DNA of 64,000 nt, taken from Apostichopus japonicus (lineage: Eukaryota > Echinodermata > Holothuroidea > Aspidochirotida > Stichopodidae). Under the pieces are notes generated by a model. That model was not told where the DNA came from, made no database searches, and worked only from the letters and a program-made list of their open reading frames with translations. Numbering within the stretch: the first letter of the stretch is position 1; every line of letters starts with the position of its first letter. The translations under genes and the position numbers were made by a program. Shown here in pieces: positions 46,161 through 57,130 of this stretch. Location: the NCBI RefSeq assembly GCF_037975245.1, contig NC_092568.1, positions 33,078,501 to 33,142,500 on the forward strand, read 5' to 3'.

Positions 46161-49100
46161 GTGTGTTATATTGAGCGTAATAAAATCTAGTCGTGTTTGT
46201 ATCCCATTACAGTATCACGCGTACTGGTTACGCGACATGTAACAGTTAAGTCTCCTGTATACTACAGGTAACATGTACTGCGTCTGTAGCTTACATTCGC
46301 CATATTGTTTAGTTGTACAATTCTGGAGCTTGTCAACCCCTTACATATTTGCCACACAAAGATGGTTCAGATTTATTTCATATTTATTTTTCACTTTTGA
46401 ATTAACATTTTGTGGAATACATGCTTAGAAACAACAGTGATAGCTTCTCGTCCTATGATAGCGAGACATCCACAATTCCTCTGTACTGTATTCTGTTCCC
46501 AAAATAACTACTGAAACACTGTGGGAACCAACCATTAACCCCCTGGCTGTTGGCATAATAGAGAATCCCTTACAATTTTGTCTTTCAGCACAGTGAGTCG
46601 TATGCGATTGTACTGTTGACAAAATGTTGCTTCGTGAGTGCATGTATCCCTGAGGAATAGGAGATTGTGTTGCATATGACATGGACATTCACCATCATAG
46701 GCAATGAGATCCCGGTTGGCCCCTTGGACAGTCATGCCACCAGATTCCCTTATCTTCCCGTCGCCTCCATGTTTTTTGGGTCTCCAAATTGACTCTGGGT
46801 CCCTGCCCCCCTCTCATATGGGAGTATGTCCCCCATTCCCCTAATGCCCTACAAAGAAAAAGTTAATGTCATCCTTCTTATGTATCAGATAAACATTCTG
46901 TCTGTTCTTTTCAATACAGAAATGGAATTCTGCCTTTATTTTGTCTCACTTTTGATGAGTAAGGTGTTTCTTTCTCATTTTATCACATTATTCATTTAGG
47001 TGATTCAACTGTCATGGTGGGAATCTATGGACCTGCAGATATTAAACAAAGCAAAGAGCAAATGGATAGAGCTACTGTAGAAGTGATATTTAAGCCTAAA
47101 ATTGGTTTAGCAGGTTGGTAGTTATTTGTGTCAGTGTGTGTATGTGTGTGCATGGACATGTTTTTTCTTTTCTTTTATTATTCCAATTCTTATCAATTTC
47201 TTGAATACTTTGATTTTTTTTTTTAAATTTTGGGACTTTTGAGGCACCAGTATAAACTTAGTCACATTTAATTGTGAAGCATATCTTCATTTGTTTGCCA
47301 GTCTATTGTTCTGTTTTACAGTTGTCGTTTCTTTGTTTGTATGTCTTTGTCACATAAGATGTGTACCAGTCAGAAAGAAATAATATTTTCATGGAACGAA
47401 AAATACTTTCATTAAATGATGTGAAATAAAAATGCAAAAAAACTTCATATCTGCCCAATCCCCTTTTTTCCACACTCTCTTGTGATGAGAATATTTCAAT
47501 TCCTTTTTGGCAGGTGTACGTGAAAAGGCGATGGAGACGATGATAAGCAACACTTGCCAGGCCATCGTTATTACTACCATGCACCCTCGTTCTTCCATCA
47601 CTATTGTTGTTCAAGTTATTCAAGATGCTGGTTCTGTATCCTTTTACATTCCATTGCTTCATAATGTCAAACTGTGGACATTTATATCAACGAGAGGACA
47701 GAGAGACATTGAGATTATCCAATAGTTTTTGCTTTGAGATTGAAGATGTTTTTAGTGCATCTGTCGTTTCAAACATCTGGGTATTTGGTGACAGCTGGCT
47801 GAATGGCTCAAACAGTGGAGATTAACACAAATAAGTGGACAGCTTTGTCCATAGGCTCCTTGATGTTTTTGCTCATTATCCCATCACTTTGGATGCACAA
47901 TTCAGTCGTTCTTATTCATGAACGTTATTAACATATCTACTGTAAACCTTTTAAAGACATGTTAGCAATGTTGTCAAATCTCTAGCTATACCAAACACAC
48001 ATCATGATGTCCCAGGGGAGGGGGGAGTAAGGGTGAAGGGGCAAGTGATGAGGGGGATAGGGTATGGTCTACCACTCTGTCAGTAATTATTTTACTTTCT
48101 TCAGAAAAGTTCGATTCTAACCCTTGATTGTCATGGCAATGGATACTTTTCTTGTACATTAAATCCTCACCACCACCCCACCCCCACCCCCTCTTCTCCC
48201 TCCCATTGATATTATGTACCAGCAATATTTACAATCAAGACATTGATTTACAATTCAGTCACAATTTGACAAATTACTGTAGAATGATATCCAATACTCA
48301 GAACATATCTACAAATGAAAATTGAAGGGAAGTTGATGATAGAGTTGTTATGAAATTAAAATAATGCACAAAATATTTGAATTTCTATCTTGATTTACTG
48401 TCTCTTAGTTGATATTTGCTTAACAGTCTCATATTTCAGTTGCTTTCGTGCTGTATCAATGCGGTGTGTATGGCTCTAATGGATGCAGGTATATCTATGA
48501 AATGCTTGGTAGCTGCTGTCTCTTGTGCCATCACTGATGAGGGCGCTGTCATCGTGGATCCCACTCTCAAAGTTACTGAAGTGAGTGTAGCAATGAATTT
48601 TCTCCTCTTATATATGTATTTGTATGTATTTTAGATCCTCCTGCAAGCAGGAACTTGCGAAGTCGCCTCATTGGCTTATCAAAACCGTAAGCTGACCGAA
48701 GTCAGTCTCTTACATCATATTTAACGTCCATGATTATGAATTGTCAATTGTCAATAGGTACAAAATTAATTTTCATAATTGTTAGAGACCATCAAAGAAA
48801 TATACTATCAGTCCAGGTTGTGTTTTTATAGCATTTTTAATTTTTGAAAAGTGATCCGTTAAACATCTGAAGTTCTTCAAATAAAACGGCTGGAATACAG
48901 AGACTATCAGGTCAGTTACTCTGATGCAACACAAAAACTGAATAGGGTGGTGAACAGAAGACTTTTATTGCCTCGAATAACATGTTGACAATGCATTACA
49001 AACAAGTATGTCAACTCAAAGACAAATTTGTTGTTGAAAGTCACCAAAGGCTGAGTTGCTCATATGAAGTAAAACAAACATGTTTTTGGTGAGTTATTAG

Positions 49101-50824
49101 AATTGATAGAAAAATGGATTAACATTAACATTTAGGGCTACACCTAGGAAGTAGACATCATTTCCAATTCAGTTTTGTCTAGAGATGTACAATATTTTAA
49201 AGGTGAATAATTTAAAAACTGAGAAAAGTTATAGAAACAAACTTAGTGACCAAGTGCTTCATTTTCTTGAAGTATGATATATTAAAATTAAAATTCTGCC
49301 TAAAGTCACCTTTTAAAAGTTTTATAAAAGCTCTGAACAGGATTACAGGTTGTCGAGGGAAGTGATGAGAGAGGTGAAGTTTCTTAACTACCTTTCTTTC
49401 AGTTGAAGAACAGTTTATCAGCTGGTAAACCTTCTCATTTATCAGTGAAGTGAATTGGTGGTTTTACTCTTCTCAGGCTTTTATAAATCTTGTAGACCTT
49501 GCTGCTGGTCTGGGCTTCTGGAATGCAGAAAGAGGAATACACAAGAGGGGAGATTGATGTTGTTGTATTTTTTAAGGAGAGAACTCAGATGTGGGAATGG
49601 TGGGTGGGGGAGGGGAAGGGGGCATGAGCTAGTTGGGGAAAAGTGTTCCTTTGTTGCACCTCATTGGGTTCACCACTGCGTCACAAATAATCGGTTTTTG
49701 CTTTGTTTTTCTGTTATGTAGGATGCATCAGCTGTATTGCACTTTGCATTTGACAGCACAGAGAAACATTTGGTGCTTTCCAGCACACATGGATCATGTA
49801 CAACAGACCAGGTTGGTAATACTGAATGTAATCCCCCCCCAAATAAAAAATAAAATTAGACAGTAATCTTTCAAATATAATCGTGGCAACATAGCACTCC
49901 TGTCACACAGATACATCATGAATAAAAGCATTGTTGATTTTTTTTTTTTGGCAACATAATATAATACAAAAATATAATATCTCAAGAATAGTGTGTTACG
50001 TTTTTAAAATCAAGCTTTAACACTTAAGGTGATGTTTTAAAACCAAGTGTTGCCCACAAGTAGCCTATCTTTCATATCACATTTCCGAGTTTCTGAGAGA
50101 AAGCTTTCCAATTGTGTAAACATTTCATAGGGATGAATTGCTGAGGATTGTGAACAAAGTATGGAATTTGATCGAGGTATTTTCAAAACAGATAACTCTT
50201 TGAGTCGAGAGGCAAAAAGAATAAAATAATCCATACTGTTCAAGTTACTCAAACTCTTTACTTTTCATTGATAGTCTTGTGGTTATTTATAGACATTTCA
50301 AATCTGATAGATTTGGAACTTTTGCTGATACCAACTATTGAACTCAGTGTTTTCATGATGCAAATTGTTTGTTAAAATGCTATTTTCTTTAATGAATAAT
50401 TGGTTAGTACACAAAATAAAAAAAGGGGGGTGGAGGGGTGGGGTGAGGGTTGAACCTATTTGTGTGAGGACAACCCCCACCCCAACATTGCTAAATACCT
50501 TCATAAAATGTCACTAGCAAAGTTTTCAATTGCTGTTTTTGTGATGACACATGCTACTAGGAGTTTGTTTCCACCTGGTGGTGCGGAAAATTGGGACTAC
50601 GAAAGCATTCAACTTTCATCATCAGAATATCGCTGTAAGCATTTGTTCTTTAATGTTTCATACATAACATGCATACAAAACTCTATTTCTATTTTCAGTT
50701 TTGTTTTCCTTTCTTGTTTTTTCTCTCTCAGTATATGTCATGCCTGAAAAGCTGCCAAGATGCTTGCGATAAACTGTTCGAGTTCTATCGAACATCTGCC
50801 GAGAGACGCTTTTCTAAGACGTGA
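46079..50824 (+). CDS. EXOSC5: Exosome complex component RRP46 (gene span)
   Basis: Six exons join in phase: 46079-46160, 47000-47113, 47514-47635, 48440-48580, 49722-49811 and 50732-50824. They give 213 residues (the human protein is 235). EXOSC5 is one of six RNase PH-like subunits of the RNA exosome ring that feeds RNA to the catalytic subunits in nucleus and cytoplasm; the animal ring is not itself catalytic. Diagnostic blocks are EQTLLSQPDGS (13-23), VGIYGPADIKQSKE (35-48), EVIFKPKIGLAGV, TMHPRSSITIVVQVIQDAGS then LLSCCINAVCMALMDAGI (87-124), VDPT, and the C-terminal EFYRTSAERRFSKT. Its start is next to TFB2M in opposite orientation. It has no obvious defect. Only the extreme N-terminus is short compared with mammals. 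Confidence 0.95.
47000..47113 (+). CDS. EXOSC5: EXOSC5 exon 2
   Basis: The acceptor is ttcatttag and the donor GCAG|GTTGGT. It encodes GDSTVMVGIYGPADIKQSKE through KIGLA. Confidence 0.93.
47514..47635 (+). CDS. EXOSC5: EXOSC5 exon 3
   Basis: The acceptor is tttttggcag and the donor TCT|GTATCC (phase 0). It encodes GVREKAMETMISNTCQAIVI through VIQDAGS. Confidence 0.93.
48440..48580 (+). CDS. EXOSC5: EXOSC5 exon 4
   Basis: The acceptor is atatttcag and the donor GAA|GTGAGT. It encodes LLSCCINAVCMALMDAGISM through DPTLKVTE. Confidence 0.95.
48628..48762 (-). repeat. SINE, copy 2 (head missing), in EXOSC5 intron 4
   Basis: Matches the body and tail of the SINE copies at 1660 and 51150 on the opposite strand (TTAGATCCTCCTGCAAGCAG through GAATTGTCAATTGTCAA). 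The tRNA-like head is absent. Confidence 0.8.
48797..49310 (+). repeat. Interspersed repeat of about 500 bp, copy 2, in EXOSC5 intron 4
   Basis: Same ordered blocks as 44060-44545: GTCCAGGTTGTG, AGGTCAGTTACTCTGATGCA, GAGTTATTAGAA, GGATTAACAT, ATATTTTAAAGGTGAATA and TTCTGCCTAA. Confidence 0.65.
49722..49811 (+). CDS. EXOSC5: EXOSC5 exon 5
   Basis: The acceptor is gttatgtag and the donor CAG|GTTGGT. It encodes DASAVLHFAFDSTEKHLVLS through GSCTTDQ. Confidence 0.93.
50732..50824 (+). CDS. EXOSC5: EXOSC5 exon 6 (terminal)
   Basis: The acceptor is ttctctctcag. It encodes YMSCLKSCQDACDKLFEFYR through RRFSKT and ends at TGA 50822-50824. Confidence 0.93.
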   Translation, partial: YMSCLKSCQDACDKLFEFYRTSAERRFSKT

Positions 50825-52341
50825 TTTACGATGTTCGTTCTTTCTCGAGGGGTGTAATTATTGTGAAACCGCGGCGTACATTTCGCGGTTAATCCATGCA
50901 TGCGATGGAACTGATCTCGACTCCGGTGGTCATGTAACAGAGGGCGCTCTCCGTCATGTATTGTGAGGGCAGATGTCTAATGGCCTTTATCTGTAACGAG
51001 ATTACTTTCAAGAGTCTGTTATTGTACAAGAAATGCTTGGAGAAGTTTTTGTATTTAACTAAGATGTGTCATTTACAAATGTTGCATTTCTGATACTCTA
51101 TGTTGTCATGATGAATTTTGATTGACAGTACTGGGCAAAATATTAGATTTATATTAGGAGTACTAGCTCGGTGGTTAACGCCGGTGCCTTTCAATCATAA
51201 GGTCCCGAGTTCGAGTCACTCCAAGATTAATGTATATCGTCCAGTTACAGAGTTGTTGACAATTGACAATTCATAATCATGGACGTTAAATATGAATCTA
51301 AGAGACTGACTTCGGTCAGCTTGCGGCTTTGATAACCAATGATGACTTCTTCGCGGGTTCCTGCTCGCAGGAGGATCTAAAATACAAATACATATATATT
51401 TGTTCATGATACTGCACTAACAGACAAAAGCGCATGGGTTCATTCATATTTGTAGCAAAAATATGAGGAAATACAGTTATTGGGTTTTCGAATAATGATG
51501 TTTCATTGTTTTCTTTACAAGATTTTCAATCAATATCTTTACCATCATGCTGATGATGATGATCTGTGGAAGCATGCTAAAATGTCCCTATAGTGGGGGA
51601 GGGGGAGAGGGATGTGAGGGGGTGGGGGTAAGCTAAGGGATGTGTATAGTCACAAACCAAACTGTACTGTCCAGTTATAATGTCCCTTTAAGTCTTTAGT
51701 TACAGAATATACTATGATCCCCACATTATGGCATAGAAACGAGTACTGTGGATTTATCATTTTCATCATCCACTGTGTTTGTGACAAAGGAGAATTTACC
51801 CTCAAACAACATATCTAGAGTTAGGAAGAATCTGTTGAGATGATGAGTTAGCATGGTTAAAGATCTTTTCCTACCCAAAATATATCCCACGGTCTGCAGA
51901 CTGGTACTGACATCCCTTTAGTGGGATATCCCTCCCTCGGTTATATCCCTTTATTCATTGTGCCTCTGACGTCAAAGACATAAGATGCGGGATTACCATA
52001 ATAATGTCTCCCGGATCCACCCTATCCACATTAATTGCAGAAGAATAAAATTAGAGGAAACACACACCACATGTTATTCCATCAAACTGAGCAACAGTAT
52101 GTGTACAGTACCACTCTGTAGAGAAGATTTTATTTGTTTGTCAATAGAATACCGATAAAAATTTACGACCTGTACACCATTTTGGGTTAGCATTTATTGG
52201 TACTCTGCAAACAGAATCTTGTTTCTAATTAGCGTTGTTAGGTTTATTACATGTTTTCGCATCCTATTTCTCAGTCAGCGGTTAATAGTCAAGTTAATAG
52301 AATTTCAGATAGCGAACATCTAAATATAGATTTACCAGTTA
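50825..52341. other. Intergenic after EXOSC5
   Basis: Contains SINE copy 3 and a GGGGA-rich run near 51595-51630. No gene seen. The 8 bases before 52342 (ACCAGTTA) are the target duplication of the hAT element. Confidence 0.5.
51150..51386 (+). repeat. tRNA-derived SINE, copy 3 (best preserved)
   Basis: A-box-like TAGCTCGGTGGTTAACGCCG and B-box-like CCGAGTTCGAGTCACTCC form a tRNA-related head. The body and the TCCTGCTCGCAGGAGGATCT tail hairpin follow, then a TAAAATACAAATAC run. Confidence 0.85.
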
Positions 52342-52477
52342 CACTGGCGGATCCAGGGCCTTTGTTTGGGAGGGGCCAAAGTGGCGTTAGAGTGATATGG
52401 GGGAGGGGTCTAAGGGGAATGGGGGAGCGGTCTAAGGGGAGGGGTGGAAAATTTTCTATTGCTGAATGCCCTCAGAT

Positions 52478-53370
52478 CAGAGGCGTAACGATGAGTCTGG
52501 GTCCAGGGAAGGAAGGGCCCCCCTGGCTGCTGCGGAGAATCAACCGATGTGCGCGGAGCGCACATTACGAGCGCGGAGCGCGAAGTCCCAAAGGCGTGGG
52601 TCCAGGGCCCGCCTTAGGGCCCTGGAAGCTCTGGGGCTCTACAAGCTCTCTGGTGCAATCTAAGCCGTATATGGAACATTTCGTGGTGATTATATCGACT
52701 GAGATTTGGGGGAAAATCTGCGTTCATATACACATTTTTGGTCCGCCTTGACTGTCATACTGGGAACATGAAAAAATGTGTTGCAAAGCTAGAATACATT
52801 AAGAGATTGAAAGGACAATAAGACCAAATGACCAATGTCCAATTAACATCAACATGTATATTTCCACCCGTGGCGTAACTCCTGTGGACAAATGGTATCC
52901 AAGTTCCCGAGAACTTGGAAAGGCTAGAGCTTGAATTTACTGAGCCTGGCCTTCTTGTCAGCAAACATATCGATTAGTCCATCTATATCAAGTGACCATG
53001 CCTCCTCGCTCTCGATGGAAAGGATAGCCAGCGAATCCAGCCGATCTTGAGAAATGGTTGAACGTAGGTAAGTCTTGATTAGCTTCAACTTGGAGAATGA
53101 TCTTTCTGCGGTCGCCACTGTGACTGGAAGTGTAATAAATAGGACCACAGCCGATAACAGCTTTGAGTAGGTACTAAGGTCACACAGAAAAATATGTCCA
53201 TTGTCCCGTTTATAGTTTCTTTTCCAACGAAAACGTGCCGTTTAAAAAGAAAAAAAAGAAAAAAAAAGGGTACCCCTCTTCTAGGTTCTGTACATCAGTG
53301 CAGCGGGGGCCCCCTTTGGTCGGGGGCCCCTGGGTTTGCCCCGTCCGAGCCCATAGGCGTTACGCCGCTG
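52478..53370 (-). mobile_element. Inner hAT-type element nested in 52342-53757
   Basis: Ends are CAGAGGCGTAACG on the left and, inverted, CAGCGGCGTAACG on the right. The perfect 8-bp target duplication CCTCAGAT lies at 52470-52477 and 53371-53378. It is 893 bp and carries a transposase C-terminus on the minus strand and GCGCGGAGCGC motifs near the left end. Confidence 0.88.
52924..53195 (-). pseudogene. hAT transposase C-terminal (dimerisation) fragment
   Basis: On the minus strand the frame reads TYSKLLSAVVLFITLPVTVA, then TAERSFSKLKLIKTYLRSTI and DRLDSLAILSIESE. These are the conserved hATC dimerisation-domain blocks (LP.T.A..ER.FS.LK.IK..LR...S..RL..L..L). It ends at a stop at 52924-52926. 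The DDE catalytic region and the BED finger are missing, so it cannot be an active transposase. Confidence 0.85.
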
Positions 53371-53765
53371 CCTCAGATGCAATTTGGTGCGACAAAAGTG
53401 TACAATGCTGATGTTAATTTACTTCTAAAAAAAATGTTTCCCAGGTGTAATTTTCTAAAATATTTATAAAACAAAGTTGGGATCATCTTTCTCAATTTTT
53501 TTTAATTTTTCATAGGTTATAAATTTCTTACAACCAGCCTGTAACTGCAAAATGGTGATAAACTGTAAATCCTCATGCTCATACATTTAATTTTAAACCA
53601 GAAAACGTAAAGGTTTAGACTAGTCTACCACTGCTATTCCTCTCGATTTTTTAATTTCCAATCATATGATTCAGCGGATGTTCGGAAACACTTTTTGGCT
53701 CACCTTTGGGGGGGGGGGGGCATGGCCCCCGTTGGCCCCCCCTTGGATCCGCCAGTGACCAGTTA

Positions 53766-55504
53766 GCGTGGTGTATTGAACAGACTGGGCGCTATGTAGA
53801 AAGGTAAGAGACACTATATGTTTTATTTTGGGCTACTTTGAATTGATCCGCCCATATATCAGTAATTTAACAACAATTTGAAACTTGTTGGCCAATTAAA
53901 AATCGGTAAAAGGCCGCATCACTCTCAGGGTGGGGAGGGGCAAATCTGCTACCTTATCATAACGCTCCCCCCCCCCCCCCAGCCGACTCCGGTAAAAAAA
54001 AAACAGCACACACGATTACTTATACGTCTAATAATAAGTCATGACTCATAAGTCGAAACCTTTAATTTAGAGAGGGGGAATGTAAACGAAAAGAGAGAGA
54101 GAGGCGGGCTAAAACTTTTTATTTCCCCTAAATATGCCCATGACTTGCATTTTATAAGGGTGAGTTTTTGAAATTACAAATGTTTACCCTCCCATCCCAG
54201 TAGAGACTGCTGGCACTCCACCACTTTCAGTGACACGTCATAGCTCTCTTATAGTCATAGTTAATTATAATTCATTCTATGGTTTGAACTTTAGTCCCGC
54301 TAAATTGTAATCGTTTACATATAAATACACCGTTAGTTTCAATTAATCTTTATTAGTACAAAGGTATAACGCAGCTGATGTTAGAAGAAAAGGCCTTAAC
54401 CACCTCAACTTAAGGAAGTTAGCTATAAAAACTTGTCTTAATTCCTGATTTTATTTACAAGGTAAGTCTCTCAACGGTTGCTATTCTTGGTCGTAGGAAT
54501 CACTAACAATAAATGAGGTTTTCAGCGTTAGAAACGTTCATACATATTGTTAAGTTATGATATTATTTCCACAACATGTTTTTCAAAGTATGTGTTTGAA
54601 GCAAGCAATTCAATTAACAGAATAGGTCTCGAGTCGCATTTCTCTGGTAACTTTATAATCGACTCGAGTCGGCAACCCCAGAATGGCATCACTTGACTCG
54701 AGTCAATGTTTTTTTGTCTTGTGAGCACTGTAGGTTCCTTTTAAGGAACAATAACATTATTCTTTACTTCTTACTTACACGTACTGACGAAAATTTCCTG
54801 ACTTTACTCGGAATCGCCCTTTTGTCATATTCACATACGACCGGTACTAACGTCACAACACTTCAGAAAACCAGAGAAAGTAATAATATTAGAGAAGGTG
54901 GAAAAATTATTATGAATCTAACATTATGAAGTAAATTGTGATTTGACAATGAGGAAAAATGTTATATAAAACCAGAAATTAACGCGTTTCTATAATGATT
55001 CCAAAACACTATTATTTCAGAAGAAGTATATTCTCTCTTCAAAAAAGACATTTTTCTTTACGATATAAGCTAATAGGTATGTTTTTCGGCAATAGAAAGC
55101 ATTTTCTATTTTGTGCCATTTCTGTAAATGCTTTGCAATTTGGTGTAGACAAATAATACGAATGATAGGCCTATTAATATAATATCGTCGAGCAAAAGTG
55201 ATTAAACCTGTCCCGTAAGTTTGAGGAATATGTCAAAGATATAGGCCTACAGTTTCTGACACATTGTATAGGGCCAACGAAACGTTTATTAAGTTCGACT
55301 TAACTTGCTCTACTACGGATAACAAATTAGATACTGAATAACAAAAGTGACATAAAACAATAGTTCAATAAATTACTTCATTATTTAATAATAATTATTA
55401 GTTTCTTGTATAAATTATATACGTTTCGATTTAACATATCAAGAGGTGCAATGAATACCCCCCCAAAAAAACATTGTAAAATAGCTTCATTTGTTGTAGA
55501 CCAC
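53766..55504. other. Intergenic; nothing recognised
   Basis: A C14-type run lies near 53968-53981, and words of GACTCGAGTC type recur at 54625-54705. No exon or element boundary found. Confidence 0.4.
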
Positions 55505-55944
55505 TCCGAAAACCTATATTATTTTTTAGGGTCGTGTTTCTGTACAGCACTTGTGTAGTGTTTGAGAAATGAATGCTGAGGAGGTTCGTTAATGAAAGTG
55601 ACTGGACTTTATAGTCTATCACACATAGGCTAACATTAGGTCAGTTCATCAGATGCAAATTAGAAGAAGACTGCAGAAATAGTTCAATGGGGGAAAACAT
55701 GCGATTTCTAGTGTGACCTCAAATAATACGTTAACAATGTGTTACACAATATCTCGAGGTCAAATGGTTTTGCCATGTCGTGCAAGGATAACCCTGTTGC
55801 TTATATGAATTTAAAAGAACATGCTTTTTGACGAGTTTATTAGAACTTAAAACACAATGGATTAACATAATTGATCATGTAGTGCCATAGGCGTAGGAAG
55901 CGGGGGGGGGGGGGGGGGGCTGGGGGGGGCTGCAGCCCCCCAAC

Positions 55945-56252
55945 CATATTTATTGATGAAAATTTGGGCAATATTCTGAGAATTTTTCGGGCACCTACTG
56001 GAAGAATAATAATTTGCAGTGTGTTTTTCGATTTTTTTGGTGAAAATTCGGGCAATATGCTGAGAATTTTTTCGGGCACCTACTGAAAGAATAATAAATT
56101 GCAGTGTGTTTTTCAATTTTTTTGGTGAAAATTTGGGCAATATGCTGAGAATTTTTTCGGGCACCTACTGAAAGAATAATAAATTGCAGTGTGTTTTTCA
56201 ATTTTTTTGGTGAAAATTTGGGCAATATGCTGAGAATTTTTTGGGCACCTAC
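55945..56252. repeat. 85-bp tandem repeat array
   Basis: The word GGGCACCTACTG recurs at 55989, 56074 and 56159, and GGGCACCTAC at 56243 (spacing 85, 85, 84). It then continues at 56653 beyond the inserted family A element. Units also share GCAATATGCTGAGAATTTTT and TGCAGTGTGTTTTTC. The three overlapping minus-strand ORFs here are products of the repeat. Confidence 0.9.
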
Positions 56253-56652
56253 CAGTGGCGGAGCGTCCATACAGTCAGAGGGGGCGAATGACCCCCTGAC
56301 GGACTAAAATGGACTGCTGGCGCCCTTTTCAGCTTTTTTACCACTTTTTTACTTATTTTACTTATTCGCGATTATTGACTTTTTTATTGCGCTCTCAAAT
56401 ACCTATTGACATTTGTCACATTTTGTTGGTGCAATTTTCTGACAAAATTGGCGATGACACCTATTTATTCTTCGTTTATCTGATTAGCAAGGCCTGGAAA
56501 GGGTCATTTACGGCGATCTAGGGAGTATCTTTACTCAAAAAAAATTCTGTACGCTCCGCGCCAACCTGTGGTGGCGCTCCGCTTAGATAGTGTCGAATGG
56601 GCCCCTACAGACCATTCTCTCCTCCTGACCAATACCCCTAGCTCCGCCACTG
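56253..56652 (-). mobile_element. hAT-like non-autonomous element, family A, nested in 55886-56954
   Basis: A 400-bp element with ends CAGTGGCGGAGCG and, inverted, CAGTGGCGGAGCT, and a perfect 8-bp target duplication GCACCTAC at 56245-56252 and 56653-56660. In reverse it contains the family A core (CTAAGCGGAGCGCCACCA, TTGGCGCGGAGCGTAC) shared with 6275-6440 and 41290-41616. Confidence 0.88.
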
Positions 56653-57130
56653 GCACCTACTGAAAGAAGAAGAATTTGCAATGTATTTTTCAATGGTTAA
56701 ACATATATTATTATTATTATCATTATTGTTGTAACGACTTCCCCAATAATTATAACCAATATGGAAGGGTAATAACACGGAAAATGATTGTACGTTATTG
56801 CATGTGATGTAATAACGGAAGAATACCTATATGATACGCACATTGACATGTGGAACGCGCGCGGAGCGCGCGAAAAATTTCGGTTATATTTTTCGGGCAA
56901 GTCGTTACAACCCCCCCCCCCCCCCCCAAATCAAATGAGGCTCCTACGTCTATGTGTAGTGCCTGAACCGAGAAGCCGACGTCATCATCATCAATTTATC
57001 TATAAAATAACTTACCAGAAATTCAGCATATTTTAAAGGTGAATATCTCATAGAAAAGTTACCGTCTCTCAAGTTGTTACTTTTTGTTTTCTTGGACTAT
57101 AACACAGGAAGACAATGATTATATAGTTCT

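Larger units (their letters stand above)
52342..53757. mobile_element. Outer hAT-type element, interrupted by a second hAT element
   Basis: Ends are inverted repeats: CACTGGCGGATCCAGGGCC on the left and, inverted, CACTGGCGGATCCAAGGGG on the right. The target duplication ACCAGTTA is perfect at 52334-52341 and 53758-53765. Without the inner insertion and its duplication the element would be about 515 bp, so it is non-autonomous. A G14 run lies close to the right end. Confidence 0.88.
55886..56954. mobile_element. hAT-type element with internal 85-bp tandem repeats
   Basis: Left end CATAGGCGTAGGAAGC, right end inverted CATAGACGTAGGAGCC, with a perfect 8-bp target duplication TGTAGTGC at 55878-55885 and 56955-56962. 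Poly-G on the left and poly-C on the right lie just inside the ends. It holds an 85-bp tandem array and is itself interrupted by a family A element. A GCGCGCGGAGCGCGCG palindrome sits near the right end. Confidence 0.85.
55505..57130 (+). repeat. Interspersed repeat of about 500 bp, copy 3, split by nested transposons
   Basis: The left part (55505-55885) matches 44060 and 48797 up to GGATTAACATAATTGATCAT. The right part resumes after the inserted element at about 56963, including TATTTTAAAGGTGAATATCT. The split is explained by the hAT-type insertion at 55886-56954. Confidence 0.65.

Noticed and set aside
52251-52751. 166-residue plus-strand open frame with Gly/Arg-rich segments
   Set aside because: It crosses the left ends and target duplications of both nested hAT elements, so it cannot be one native gene.
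55840-56270. Three overlapping minus-strand frames with KKIEKHT-type repeats
   Set aside because: Product of the 85-bp tandem array inside a transposon, not a protein.
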